From Sporolactobacillus vineae DSM 21990 = SL153 (GTDB lineage Bacteria; Bacillota; Bacilli; Bacillales; Sporolactobacillaceae): a stretch of DNA of 64,000 nucleotides. The notes beneath the pieces are model-generated. The model searched no databases. It was not told where the DNA came from and was given only the letters and a program-made list of their open reading frames with translations. The position numbers and the translations under genes were made by a program. Numbering within the stretch: the stretch's first letter is position 1; every line of letters starts with the position of its first letter. The stretch is taken from assembly GCF_000377985.1 (NCBI RefSeq), contig NZ_KB899044.1, positions 124,001 to 188,000 on the forward strand, given 5' to 3'. Shown here one piece after another: positions 9,264 to 18,388 of the stretch.

Positions 9264-12113
9264 TCAGTGGAAAGCCACTTCATGGTGATGTGCTCTGGTC
9301 CGTTCTTTTGCCACCCATTTGCGCAGCTCTTCGAGGACAATAATTGCCACTGGGCAGAGCAGCAGCAGAAACAGGTGACTGAACTGCGGTGTTGCCGTCC
9401 CGAAGACAAATTGCAGAAACGGAACATAGGCAATCAACAGGAACAGGACGATTTCAATCAGGATGCCCCAGCCCATCAGCGAGTTCTTTTTATTCAGCAT
9501 AGTGAATAAAGACAGACGCGGTGAGCGGCACTCAAGCAGGTTGCCGATCTGGCAGAAAATCACGGCGCCGAATCCCATAGTTATCGCATACTGATAGATA
9601 TATTGAATGTGTGCGCCGGCTGTGCCGTTTGCCACCGTTTCGGTGAACTGGCGCGTTGCCGCCGGCGAGTATCCGTAACTGCCCCAGGAAAGAAAGAACA
9701 TCAGGAACAGCATGGCCGACTCGATGATCCCGAGAAAACAATAGGATCGCAGCAGGACACGCCCGTTCAGGATACTTTCCCCTGGTTTTCTCGGCGGGTA
9801 GTCGAGGACATCTTTGTCCGGTAATTCCTCGCCCAGTGAGATCGCCGGAACAAGGTCGGTACCCAGGTCGATCGACAGGACAAGCAGCACGGTCAGCGCC
9901 AGCGGTATGTGGAAGACAGCCATGGCAATAAACGGCAGCACTTCCGGCACATTGGACGCCAGAATGTAGGTGATGAACTTACGGATATTTTCATATATGG
10001 CCCGTCCTTCTTTGACGGCTTCGACGATCGTCGCGAAGTTATCATCAAGCAGGACGACATCTGATGATTCGATGGCCGCATCCGATCCGTTCTCCCCCAT
10101 GGCAATGCCGATATCGGCTTTTCTCAGTGCCAGGACATCATTGATCCCGTCACCGGTTGATGCAACGACGTGTCCGATATTCTGGTACGTCTCAACAATT
10201 TTCAGCTTATCCTTCGGGGTTGTCCGGGCGAAAATAACCGGCAGATCGGTATTGATCTTTTCCGCGAGTTGCTGCCGGCTCATTTTTTCCAGCTCGGCGC
10301 CGGTGATCGCCACATATTTATCTTTCACGATCCCGATCTGGCGGGCAATCGCCGCTGCCGTCAGGGCGTAGTCTCCGGTGACAATCGTGACCTTGATGCC
10401 CGCTTTGTAGCAATCCCGGATCGCTTCACGGACGCCTTTCTTCGGCGGATCATACATGATCACGAGACCCAGCAGAGTCAGGTCGTTCGCATCGGATTCG
10501 GGACGGCGTGTCCGGTCGGCACAGGCAATGGCAAGGACGCGAAATCCCTTGCCTGCCATCTGGTCGTTCATGGTGCGGACATGCGCTCGATCCGCATCAG
10601 TCGCGGCGATTTCCTTTCCCTCTTTAAAAAGATAGCCGCATCTGGCGAGTACACGGATCGGATCGCCTTTTGTGAACTGAATCACATGATCCTTCTCGAA
10701 AAGCCCGCTCTGGTTGTTTACTGCCAGTACCGTCATCGATTTTGTATTGGAACTGAACGGTCTGACTTTCTTGCGCGTAAACTGTGTGTTCAATTGTTCG
10801 GAAGGCAGTCCGTATTTATAGGAAGCCACGAGAATTGCCGCCTCGGTCGGACTGCCGATCATCTTCCATCTGGCCGGATCGTCCTTCTTTGTCTGAAGAA
10901 CCGTATCCGAGCAGACGGCCGATGCCGTAAACAGCCGGTCAAGGCCGGGGCGATTCGTCTCGGTTATTCCGCTGACCTTGCCTTCTTTCTCATAACCATT
11001 GCCGCCGATTTCGATCGACCCGTCCGGCGTCCATACCTCGCGGGCGAAGATGGCATTCTGAGTCAGCGTCCCGGTCTTATCGGTACAGATCACCGATGTG
11101 CTGCTCAGCGTTTCAACGGCCGACTGCCTGCGGACGAGCGCATTCTTCTTGGCCATTCGCTGAACCCCGAGCGCCAGTGAGAGGCTCACCGTCGGCATCA
11201 GGCCTTCCGGGATGTTCGCAACAATAATCCCGATTGCGAAAATCAGTGCTGCATTGACGGAAAAACCGGTGATCATCGTCGACGCGAGAAACGCCAGAAT
11301 GCCCAGCGTCACCGCGATGATCGACAATGTCCGCGTGATCTTCTGAATTTGCGCATCCAGCGTGCTCTTGCGGCGGACGATATGTGCCGTTGTCTGCGTG
11401 ATATTGCCGATCTGCGTCTGTTTCCCGGTTCCGTAAACCACACCGGTTCCCTTACCTTCTGTGACCGATGTCCCGGCAAACAGCAGGTTGCGGCTGTTGA
11501 CCATAGACTTTCCGGCCAGCGGATCTGCTTCCGGTGTCCGGTCCACCGGCACGGATTCTCCGGTGAGCATCGAGTTGTCGACGAACAGGCCCTCACCGCC
11601 GATCAGACGAATATCGGCCGGGACACGGTCTCCGGCAGCGAGGTCGATCACGTCGCCGGGAACCAGCCGCTCGGCAGGAATTACCGTCAGCGAGCCGTCT
11701 CTGTAAACCTTTACATTATTTGGAATCATTTTTGATAAAGCTTGCAGTGCATGGTCCGCCTTGCTTTCCTGAAAGAAAGAGAAAGTCGCGTTCACGAGAA
11801 TGATGAACCAGATCACATAAGCAAGTACCGGTGTGCCCGAGATCAGCGCCATCGCACTTGCCACCCACAGCATAATCGCTAAAATGTTGACGAGCTGTTT
11901 GACGAAACGGCGAAGCGGATGAAAAGATTGTTTGCTTTTGATCGAGTTGTCACCGTGGGCAAGCAATCGCTGCTCTGCGGTTTTTCCCGTCAGCCCGGCT
12001 CTGGCCGTACCCAGATAGTCACAGACTTTCTCCGGTTCGATTTCAGAGATCTTCTGCAGATCGACCCGGATCTGACGCTCTGCGTTGTCTCTATCTGTTG
12101 TCTCTTGAGGCAT
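9264..12113 (-). CDS. Cation-transporting P-type ATPase, Na+/K+-ATPase-like (type IIC-related)
   Basis: A 949-residue P2-type ATPase with ten predicted membrane helices. Landmarks: LTGES (about 183-187, actuator), VANIPEGL (about 298-305, M4), DKTGTLT phosphorylation site (about 345-351), TGDGIND hinge, ASNVPEVLPF in M5 and IDLGTDLVPAISL in M6. The last two match animal Na+/K+- and H+/K+-ATPase alpha subunits better than bacterial SERCA-like Ca2+ pumps or Mg2+ pumps. A monovalent-cation pump is therefore likely; the ion is not proven. AAGGGG directly abuts an upstream ATG, so the ATG at 12113 (9 nt on) is preferred. Confidence 0.9.
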   Translation of the reverse strand: MPQETTDRDNAERQIRVDLQKISEIEPEKVCDYLGTARAGLTGKTAEQRLLAHGDNSIKSKQSFHPLRRFVKQLVNILAIMLWVASAMALISGTPVLAYVIWFIILVNATFSFFQESKADHALQALSKMIPNNVKVYRDGSLTVIPAERLVPGDVIDLAAGDRVPADIRLIGGEGLFVDNSMLTGESVPVDRTPEADPLAGKSMVNSRNLLFAGTSVTEGKGTGVVYGTGKQTQIGNITQTTAHIVRRKSTLDAQIQKITRTLSIIAVTLGILAFLASTMITGFSVNAALIFAIGIIVANIPEGLMPTVSLSLALGVQRMAKKNALVRRQSAVETLSSTSVICTDKTGTLTQNAIFAREVWTPDGSIEIGGNGYEKEGKVSGITETNRPGLDRLFTASAVCSDTVLQTKKDDPARWKMIGSPTEAAILVASYKYGLPSEQLNTQFTRKKVRPFSSNTKSMTVLAVNNQSGLFEKDHVIQFTKGDPIRVLARCGYLFKEGKEIAATDADRAHVRTMNDQMAGKGFRVLAIACADRTRRPESDANDLTLLGLVIMYDPPKKGVREAIRDCYKAGIKVTIVTGDYALTAAAIARQIGIVKDKYVAITGAELEKMSRQQLAEKINTDLPVIFARTTPKDKLKIVETYQNIGHVVASTGDGINDVLALRKADIGIAMGENGSDAAIESSDVVLLDDNFATIVEAVKEGRAIYENIRKFITYILASNVPEVLPFIAMAVFHIPLALTVLLVLSIDLGTDLVPAISLGEELPDKDVLDYPPRKPGESILNGRVLLRSYCFLGIIESAMLFLMFFLSWGSYGYSPAATRQFTETVANGTAGAHIQYIYQYAITMGFGAVIFCQIGNLLECRSPRLSLFTMLNKKNSLMGWGILIEIVLFLLIAYVPFLQFVFGTATPQFSHLFLLLLCPVAIIVLEELRKWVAKERTRAHHHEVAFH

Positions 12114-12314
12114 AAAACTCATCCCCTTTACCTGTAGACATACATCTTGTTACATCTCAATTTTAGCACACTCGAAATTTCTTGCTCGTTTTTGACCGGA
12201 ATGTGAAGCTTATTTTTTAATTGACGAATGAGTTTCCTCATGCAGGAGAATCCGTATCGGGCAGCGAAATAATTAATTAGAAACTGTAAAACATCAGGAC
12301 CGAGGGTGAAAATC

Positions 12315-12596
12315 ATGGAATTGCATGAGGCATCGAATCGTTTCTATTTTCTTGATGATGACGGGAAAGAAGCTGGCGAAGTCACATTTACCAAACCTTA
12401 TGAAAATGTGCTCAGCATCGACCATACATTTGTCGACCCTGCCTACCGCGGTCAGAAGCTGGCCGGACAACTGATTCAGGCAGTGGTTGACAAAGCCGTG
12501 CGTGAGCACAAGAAAATCATCCCTGTATGTTCCTATGCCCAGGCGAAATTCCGCCGCGTTAAAGCCTATCAGGATGTTGAATATCATGGAGCCTGA
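12315..12596 (+). CDS. Small GNAT-family acetyltransferase (YjdJ type)
   Basis: A 93-residue minimal GNAT domain with FVDPAYRGQKLAGQLIQ as the acetyl-CoA loop and IIPVCSYAQAKF at the end, as in the COG2388 YjdJ-like group. The function of this group is not established. The GTG at 12306 lies within the SD (GAGGGTG); the ATG at 12315 is 6 nt after it. Divergent from the P-type ATPase and closed by a strong terminator. Confidence 0.85.
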   Translation: MELHEASNRFYFLDDDGKEAGEVTFTKPYENVLSIDHTFVDPAYRGQKLAGQLIQAVVDKAVREHKKIIPVCSYAQAKFRRVKAYQDVEYHGA

Positions 12597-12601
12597 CAGG
12601 C

Positions 12602-12642
12602 AAAGAGCGGAACGGATCTATATGTCCGTTCCGCTCTTTTTT
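12602..12642. terminator. Rho-independent terminator between the small GNAT gene and hemQ
   Basis: A 15-bp stem (12602-12616 with 12625-12639) and an 8-nt loop, with a run of six T (12637-12642). It serves the plus-strand GNAT gene and probably hemQ from the other side. Confidence 0.85.
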
Positions 12643-12671
12643 CACCCGGGCTGATTGAAACTGCATCTTCT

Positions 12672-13421
12672 TTAAAGCCTTGTGAGCATCGCGGCCAGTG
12701 TATCCGTGTTGAGGAGGGAACCGACGTAAAACGGGCCGAATTCGCCGAACCGTGCGCTCACCTCATCAAATCGCATCTCATAGATCAGTTTCTTAAACTG
12801 CAGCGGATCATCGGCGAACAGGGTAACCCCCCATTCCCAGTCGTCGAGCCCGACTGAGCCGGTGATCACCTGCCTGAGCTTCCCGGCATATTTACGTCCG
12901 ATCCGGCCGTGACTGCGCATCATTTCCCGGCGTGCATCCATCGGGAGCAGGTACCAGTTGTCCTGACCGTCCCTTTTCTTGTTCATAGGATAAAAGCAGA
13001 AATGAGCCGTCTTCGGCAGAACCGGGTAAAGCCGTGTCCGAATCCGCGGATTGGCATAAGGGTCACCCCCGTCTTTACCCAGATAGTTGCTCAGTTCGAC
13101 GACTGAGACATAGGAATACGCCGGCCGGGTAAAATCCGCAAATTTCGTTTGATTGAACCGGACTTCCAGTTCATTGAGCTCGTCCAGAGTCGGCCTTAAC
13201 CACATGAATACAAAATCTGCCTTCTGTCCGACAATCGAGTAGAACGCATAGCTCCCCTTCTTGCTTTCTTCATTCGCTGCAAGCTCAGCAACGAATGCCT
13301 TCACTGCCTGAACAGCTTCCTGCCGTTCAGGCAGTGTAAGCCTTTTCCATCCGGACCAGTCGATGGTCCTGAATTCATGCAGACAGTACCAGCCGTCCAG
13401 TGTCTCTGCAGCTTCCGCCAT
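12672..13421 (-). CDS. hemQ: Coproheme decarboxylase HemQ (ChdC)
   Basis: Decarboxylates iron-coproporphyrin III to protoheme, the last step of the Gram-positive heme pathway. It belongs to the chlorite-dismutase fold family. Catalytic Tyr144 (FCFYP) and proximal His171 (RSHGRIGR) are in place, as are [15 protein letters not shown] and [15 protein letters not shown]. The start at 13421 follows AGGGGATGA; the frame extends 13 codons upstream without an SD. Lies 47 bp after hemH on the same strand, so iron insertion and decarboxylation are co-expressed. Confidence 0.96.
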   Translation of the reverse strand: MAEAAETLDGWYCLHEFRTIDWSGWKRLTLPERQEAVQAVKAFVAELAANEESKKGSYAFYSIVGQKADFVFMWLRPTLDELNELEVRFNQTKFADFTRPAYSYVSVVELSNYLGKDGGDPYANPRIRTRLYPVLPKTAHFCFYPMNKKRDGQDNWYLLPMDARREMMRSHGRIGRKYAGKLRQVITGSVGLDDWEWGVTLFADDPLQFKKLIYEMRFDEVSARFGEFGPFYVGSLLNTDTLAAMLTRL

Positions 13422-13468
13422 AAACTCATCCCCTGTACAATTCCTGAATTCCTTCATCAAGCCGTAAA

Positions 13469-14449
13469 TCAGGCACTATGTATCGTTGCCTGATTCCGGG
13501 CAGGTGCTTTGTCTTCCCGATCCAGCTGCACTGCTCTTCTGGCAACAATGGTCGCCAGACATGCGATGAACTGCGGATCCGCATTCGGCATCGCCGGTCG
13601 ATAATAAGCGGCACCCAGTTCTTCAGTCAGCTGACGGCACACTTGATCGTTATCATAAAGTACTTCCAGGTGATCAGCAATGAAACCGATCGGACAATAG
13701 ACAAAAGCGGTACAGCCGCTCTCGTGATAAAACTGCCGCGTCAGCTCGCGCACGTCCGGTCCGATCCACGGCTCGCCTGTCCGGCCCGCACTCTGCCAGC
13801 CAACAGCAAACCGCTTCAGATGCAGTGCATCGGCGATCAGCTGCGCCGTTTCTTTTACCTGGCCGGGATAAGGGTCGCCATTCTGAATGATTTTCACAGG
13901 CAAGCTGTGTGCGGAGAAAATCACCGCCGTTTTCGAAAGATCCCCGATTTTGTCCAATTCCTTCCTGATCTGCCTTGCCCAGAATGCGATGAACGACGGT
14001 TCGTCATACCAGTCATCAATCATATGGATTTTTAGCCCGTCGTACGCCTGTGCTGCCGCCTGAGCACGATCCATATAAAGCCGGACACTGTAATCCGAAT
14101 AATGTGGTGCCAGAATCAGGCCGATGGCTTCTTTAACACCGTCTCCGGCCATCTGCGAGACTGCGTCCTCAATGAAAGGCGCCGTGTGCTTCATTCCGAG
14201 ATAGAGTTTGAATTTTTTTCCGGTCACCGTCCGGTTCAGCTTCTCAGTCAGGCGCTCACCTTGCGCTCGGGTAATTTCCGCAAGCGGCGAGACCCCGCCG
14301 ATCGTCCGGTAGCGTGCGATCAGATTCTGCAGGGCCGGTTCGGACGGTTTGCGCCCGTGCCGGATGTGCGTGTAGTAGGCTTCGATCTGATCGGGACGCT
14401 CAGGTGTTCCGTAAGCCATGACCAGAAGGCCGATGGTTTGATCACTCAT
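13469..14449 (-). CDS. hemH: Coproporphyrin III ferrochelatase
   Basis: Inserts Fe2+ into coproporphyrin III. The metal-site residues of the Bacillus enzyme are present: Tyr13 (MAYGTP), His181 (FSAHSLP) and Glu262 ([11 protein letters not shown]). It is a monomeric soluble protein of 326 residues with no membrane tail. The ATG is preceded by GGAGG about 9 nt away. Heads the hemH-hemQ unit; hemE and the hemY/cgoX oxidase gene are not adjacent, unlike hemEHY of Bacillus. Confidence 0.96.
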   Translation of the reverse strand: MSDQTIGLLVMAYGTPERPDQIEAYYTHIRHGRKPSEPALQNLIARYRTIGGVSPLAEITRAQGERLTEKLNRTVTGKKFKLYLGMKHTAPFIEDAVSQMAGDGVKEAIGLILAPHYSDYSVRLYMDRAQAAAQAYDGLKIHMIDDWYDEPSFIAFWARQIRKELDKIGDLSKTAVIFSAHSLPVKIIQNGDPYPGQVKETAQLIADALHLKRFAVGWQSAGRTGEPWIGPDVRELTRQFYHESGCTAFVYCPIGFIADHLEVLYDNDQVCRQLTEELGAAYYRPAMPNADPQFIACLATIVARRAVQLDREDKAPARNQATIHSA

Positions 14450-14522
14450 GAGAAAGTACCTCCATTTTTTCCTGATCCAGCAGACTAAACTAAATCTACT
14501 AATATGTGAAATGCGTCACAGC

Positions 14523-14545
14523 ATACTAAGTCATAGTCTTAGTAT
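14523..14545. promoter_or_regulatory. Candidate operator: 8-bp perfect inverted repeat upstream of hemH
   Basis: ATACTAAG (14523-14530), a 7-nt spacer and CTTAGTAT (14538-14545), about 75 bp upstream of the hemH start and next to AT-rich promoter-like sequence. The cognate regulator is unknown. Confidence 0.4.
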
Positions 14546-14583
14546 AGTATATTTGGATATTTATATAAAAGTTTTCGAACTGG

Positions 14584-14609
14584 AAAAAGGATACATCGTC
14601 GTATCCTTT
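14584..14609 (-). terminator. Terminator of the MerR-like gene
   Basis: A 9-bp stem AAAGGATAC/GTATCCTTT with a 6-nt loop, followed by TTTTT on the minus strand. It separates this gene from hemH. Confidence 0.7.
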
Positions 14610-14646
14610 ATAAAACGATACTATAGATCTGTTTTCTTCCCACTTC

Positions 14647-15183
14647 TTAAAGGCCGATCATCTTCGTGAGCCAGTGCTTCTTCTTTCGGCTTGCTTCATT
14701 CGCTTCGCGAAGCCGGGTCACAAGTTCCCTGTCCCGCAGTTCGATCCGCCGCTGCATTTCCCGGTCGTATCGGGAAATCACTTCATCGGCCGTTTTCTGC
14801 GCGGTCGTTGCGGCAACCTGTTCGATCATCGCCCGGAATTGAGACTCGGACAGGGGTATGCCCGATGGCGTGATGGCGGGTTCATCCCAATTGATCAGGT
14901 TCGCATCACCCGGCTCTGCTTTCCCCGGTGCAAATCCCCTGCCGCGAGTTATCTGTTCGGCCGCATCATCGATCGTCAGCCCTCTTTTTAAAAGCCCCGT
15001 TAACTGTTCGATTGTCCGGATATCCTTGTTGAAATAGATTCGCTGATTGCTTTTATTGCGTGACATTTTATAACCATGTTTTTCAAGCGCAACCGTCAGC
15101 CGACGAAGTTTGCTCACCGTCATGTTCAGCCGCTCAGCAACAGTTTTCGTAAAATAGCCGATATTTTCCCTGTTGAATCGCAT
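14647..15183 (-). CDS. MerR-type helix-turn-helix protein with C-terminal coiled coil
   Basis: A 178-residue protein. Residues about 8-55 form a MerR/RacA-like winged HTH (KTVAERLNMTVSKLRRL, then RIYFNKDIRTIEQL). A linker follows, then a highly charged helical C-terminus (about 115-170: DREMQRRIELRDRELVTRLREA) resembling DUF3967-type tails. There is no effector domain, so it is more like a DNA-binding or structural protein of the RacA kind than a classical MerR activator. Its own upstream region carries TATAAG-N9-CTTATA near 15208-15228, a possible autoregulatory site. Function unknown. Confidence 0.65.
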   Translation of the reverse strand: MRFNRENIGYFTKTVAERLNMTVSKLRRLTVALEKHGYKMSRNKSNQRIYFNKDIRTIEQLTGLLKRGLTIDDAAEQITRGRGFAPGKAEPGDANLINWDEPAITPSGIPLSESQFRAMIEQVAATTAQKTADEVISRYDREMQRRIELRDRELVTRLREANEASRKKKHWLTKMIGL

Positions 15184-15378
15184 GGGATCACGCTCCGTTC
15201 CGTAGTATAAGCATCATATACTTATATTTAGATACAGAGCCGCTATTTTCCTGCCGGATTGACGAATTCAGACATAACGACTTTTCTACATGTTCTGACG
15301 CCCTTCGCCATTAATGGAACAGCGTTGCCGCAATTATCCGGGAATCCACAACACGAAAAGCAAACGGACTCCCCAAAC

Positions 15379-15408
15379 TAAAAAAAGAGCGCAGGAAAAT
15401 GATCCTGC
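15379..15408 (-). terminator. Terminator of the nrdJ-ECF unit
   Basis: On the minus strand GCAGGA-N6-TCCTGC followed by GCTC and seven T. It lies about 40 bp downstream of the ECF gene stop. Confidence 0.75.
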
Positions 15409-15446
15409 CCCCTTAATCTCGTGCGATTATTTTGTTGTTTCAATGA

Positions 15447-15986
15447 CTACCGTGAACGGTCTCTGAGTTGTTCGGCTTCACGCCGGAATACCTTGAAGAG
15501 AAGCGGCGACAGTATGCCGAAAGCCAGGTTCCCTGCTGCGTGATAAAGGTCGAACGGCAAGCCGGCAAGCCACATCCCGAATACTGTGACAAGGTTCGAC
15601 GACATCAGGAAATAGGACAGCGCCATGACGAGACCAAACAGGAAGCCGGACAGGCTGAGCCACAGAATGTAGACCCATGGATACTTCGGCAGTGCGGCAG
15701 AGAGGAGGCCAATCAGACCCCATGCCAGCATCTGAAACGGTGTCCAGTAGCCAAGGCCAAGAACAAGGTCGGACACGAGCGCGACCATCATGCCTTCCGC
15801 CAGCCCCATCCGCCAGCCGAAAAACCAGCCGGTTAGAATGATGATCAGCGTCGCCGGCTGGATATTCAGTCCGTGAATCGCCAGCCGGCCGGCTACGGCC
15901 ATAGCAGTCAAGAGAGACAGAACCGTCATTTTACGAATGGTCAGCGATGAACGCCTCTTTCTTTTCAGTCTCAAATCGTCCGGCAT
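15447..15986 (-). CDS. ECF transporter S component, candidate cobalamin importer
   Basis: A hydrophobic 179-residue protein with five to six membrane helices and the S-component pattern near the N-terminus (LLTAMAVAGRLAIHGLNIQP, then GWFFGWRMGLAEGMM). S components bind one vitamin and share an ATPase module encoded elsewhere. The ATG lies 6 nt after the nrdJ stop with no SD of its own, so translation is probably coupled to nrdJ. NrdJ needs adenosylcobalamin, so B12 (a CbrT-like role) is the best guess; queuosine precursors or other vitamins are not excluded. Confidence 0.75.
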   Translation of the reverse strand: MPDDLRLKRKRRSSLTIRKMTVLSLLTAMAVAGRLAIHGLNIQPATLIIILTGWFFGWRMGLAEGMMVALVSDLVLGLGYWTPFQMLAWGLIGLLSAALPKYPWVYILWLSLSGFLFGLVMALSYFLMSSNLVTVFGMWLAGLPFDLYHAAGNLAFGILSPLLFKVFRREAEQLRDRSR

Positions 15987-15992
15987 GAGCGA

Positions 15993-18227
15993 TTATTTTA
16001 CCGGGCAGGCGCCGCCGACGCAATCCGTCTGACCGACGATCTCCAGATCTCTCTGGTCGGACGAGTGCTCCGGATTCATGTCGCTGTAGATGTCCTGAAC
16101 GTTGCCGGTCACACGATCTTTCATTTCCTGATACTTTGCTTTGTTGATTGGTTCCTTAGGTGCCTGAACGAATCCGTGTCCGCTGTAAGGAAGCAGTGAA
16201 GTCGACTTGCATGCCGTCCGGTACTGGCGGAACAGCCCGGCAATCTTGTCCTTTTCTTCCGGATGGAACGTAATCGTGCAGCTGACGGAGTTATCCGACC
16301 AATACGTCTGCAGGAATGCCTGCGTCGCGAACTGTTCCTCAATCGATACATCGTTGGCCGATACGAAGTGATCCATTTCCGCGCCCTCGGCCTTCACCGG
16401 GAACGAGGCGACCATTGTGTTTGCAGAATAAGCATCCTTCTCGACCGGATAGCCGGCTTTCTCGATTGCCGGAATCAGCGGGTCGCTGTCCTGGAACCGG
16501 ATCCTCTGGATGATGTATTTGTCGAAACTGAAGTGCATCCCTTCAGATACGCCGGCCAGTTTCGATACCGTTCCGGACGGTTTGACCGTCGTGTGCTTGA
16601 TCGACGTACCGCAGCCCAGCGCTTCGGAATAGGCCTTGTCCGCCCCAATGACCGCATTGTAGAACCCTTCAACCGCCTTGACCGCCGCTTCATTATAAAC
16701 CGGAGCCTTTACCGTTTCTCCAGTAGCTGCTTCGGTCTCTTCACGGAATCCGGTCACCAGCCGTTTACCGAATTTGGTAAGGATCCAGTCCTGAATGCTG
16801 CTCATTGAGATACCGATCCGGCGGTTTTTCTGAATAATTTTCCGGGAGACTTCCCAGTCATATTTGGAGAACGTCACGCGTTTTGCATAACGGGTGGCCA
16901 GGGCGAACACTTCATCCATATTCCAGTTCTGTTCCTCAGCAACCAGCGGGAAGACTTCAAACAGGTTACACGGTTCACCGTTGCACAGCGAGATTTCACC
17001 GCACGGATTTGTCCCCTCCGCTTCACCGTCGATGCCTTCCTGGCGTCCGTCGGCGAGCCGTCCGTAATTTTGAATCATATCCATATTCACAATACCCGGT
17101 TCACCGTTCTTGCTGATGGAATCGGCAATCGTCTCGTAATCATCGAATTCCGGACTGACAATCACGCTGTTATTGGATGCCCAGCGGTGGTCCATCAGCT
17201 TCTCCTGATCCTGTTTCATCGTGACGAATCCCTGATCCACGGGACTGCCCAGCGCAATCTCGGCACTGCGGCGTACATTGCCGGCGACGACATTCTTGCC
17301 GATCAGGTTGCAGACGTCCGTGCAGTCGACCGAGGTCAGCTTACGGCCGCAAGCTTCGTTGAGCACCTGATTGATTGAAAACAGCATCTCGACAAAAGGT
17401 GCCGGGCCGGCCGCCACACCACCGAAACCGTGAATCAGTTTCCCCTTCTCACGGATATCGGTGACATCGATTACGACACGGTTCGCCGGGCCGGTAGTCT
17501 TCTTAAAGTGTGCATCGATCAGCAACGCGTTCGATTTCACCCAGCCTTCACGGGAGTCGGCTGTTTCGGAAAACAGGTAGGGTTCGCCCCGATGTGCCCT
17601 GTACCAGTCGTCCGCATCAACCGCGCCGGCATTAATCGCTGCCCGGTAATCATGGTTCTTCTTGCTGATCAGGACAACAAGATCGATCGCCTGGTCCACT
17701 GACGGCATCTCGGCAATGTTCTTTTCAACCACGGAGAAGCCGACACCGCCGCCCTTCATCAGTTCATCAAAGAGAAACGAGAACGGCATCGAAACTGCTT
17801 TCTGATCTTTAGCCAGATAATCCGGAACAATCACGCTGTCGCCATAGGCTTGCGGGCGGATCGAGATGAACCAGCAGTTGTTCAGCGCATCGCCGACCCG
17901 TTTCTGATAGTCGGTTCCTGAAATCCAGAGATTGCGTCCGGACGGCGTCGATGCAAGCCCGTAGATCAGTTTGAACAGCCGCTCTGCTTCACGCTGAAGC
18001 CCGAGATAGACTTCCGTGGACACAGTCTTTTCATGAAGACGCGGGTCAAGGTTGATGTTTCCTTCAACGACTCTTTTGACCGTTTCCTCCCAGTTCTCGT
18101 GGCGCTGTTCATCCTCCAGCCATCTGGCATAAGTCCGTTTATATGTGACCCACCCGAGTTCGCCCCAGTGTGGTTTGACTTCTTTTTTTACACTTTCGAT
18201 ATAGGACTCTGACAGTTCGATTCTCAT
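15993..18227 (-). CDS. nrdJ: Adenosylcobalamin-dependent (class II) ribonucleoside-triphosphate reductase, monomeric
   Basis: Reduces ribonucleotides to deoxyribonucleotides using a B12-generated thiyl radical, with or without oxygen. The 744-residue chain matches the Lactobacillus leichmannii type in length and motifs: NPCGEISL holds the radical Cys with its Asn and Glu, LNNCWF supplies a redox Cys, and the C-terminal CVGGACPVK holds the shuttle cysteines (736, 741). It also has the KPSGTVSKLAGVSEG substrate loop. The SD GGTGATC precedes the ATG. No cobalamin riboswitch was seen upstream, only a sigma-A promoter. Confidence 0.96.
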   Translation of the reverse strand: MRIELSESYIESVKKEVKPHWGELGWVTYKRTYARWLEDEQRHENWEETVKRVVEGNINLDPRLHEKTVSTEVYLGLQREAERLFKLIYGLASTPSGRNLWISGTDYQKRVGDALNNCWFISIRPQAYGDSVIVPDYLAKDQKAVSMPFSFLFDELMKGGGVGFSVVEKNIAEMPSVDQAIDLVVLISKKNHDYRAAINAGAVDADDWYRAHRGEPYLFSETADSREGWVKSNALLIDAHFKKTTGPANRVVIDVTDIREKGKLIHGFGGVAAGPAPFVEMLFSINQVLNEACGRKLTSVDCTDVCNLIGKNVVAGNVRRSAEIALGSPVDQGFVTMKQDQEKLMDHRWASNNSVIVSPEFDDYETIADSISKNGEPGIVNMDMIQNYGRLADGRQEGIDGEAEGTNPCGEISLCNGEPCNLFEVFPLVAEEQNWNMDEVFALATRYAKRVTFSKYDWEVSRKIIQKNRRIGISMSSIQDWILTKFGKRLVTGFREETEAATGETVKAPVYNEAAVKAVEGFYNAVIGADKAYSEALGCGTSIKHTTVKPSGTVSKLAGVSEGMHFSFDKYIIQRIRFQDSDPLIPAIEKAGYPVEKDAYSANTMVASFPVKAEGAEMDHFVSANDVSIEEQFATQAFLQTYWSDNSVSCTITFHPEEKDKIAGLFRQYRTACKSTSLLPYSGHGFVQAPKEPINKAKYQEMKDRVTGNVQDIYSDMNPEHSSDQRDLEIVGQTDCVGGACPVK

Positions 18228-18260
18228 CCCTGATCACCACTTTCAATTTATATATTAATT

Positions 18261-18289
18261 ATAATAGCCACATCTTGGTGCTATTTCAA
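18261..18289 (-). promoter_or_regulatory. Sigma-A promoter of nrdJ
   Basis: On the minus strand TTGAAA (18284-18289), 17 nt, TATTAT (18261-18266), about 35 bp before the nrdJ start. Confidence 0.65.
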
Positions 18290-18309
18290 GCAGCAATACT
18301 ACATATGCC

Positions 18310-18350
18310 AAAAAAATAGACCTTTCCAGAGAACTGGAAGGGTCTTTTTT
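18310..18350. terminator. Bidirectional terminator after the alpha/beta hydrolase gene
   Basis: A 12-bp stem (18318-18329 with 18334-18345, one G-T pair) and a 4-nt loop, with A7 on the left and T6 on the right. It can terminate on either strand and isolates nrdJ from the hydrolase. Confidence 0.8.
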
Positions 18351-18388
18351 CCTGTCAGACCAACAAATTTCTTGCAGTAAATTTTTCC

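Noticed and set aside
10170-11180. 336-codon plus-strand ORF opposite the P-type ATPase
   Set aside because: Shadow frame of a clear ATPase gene; the predicted protein has no domain and no SD.
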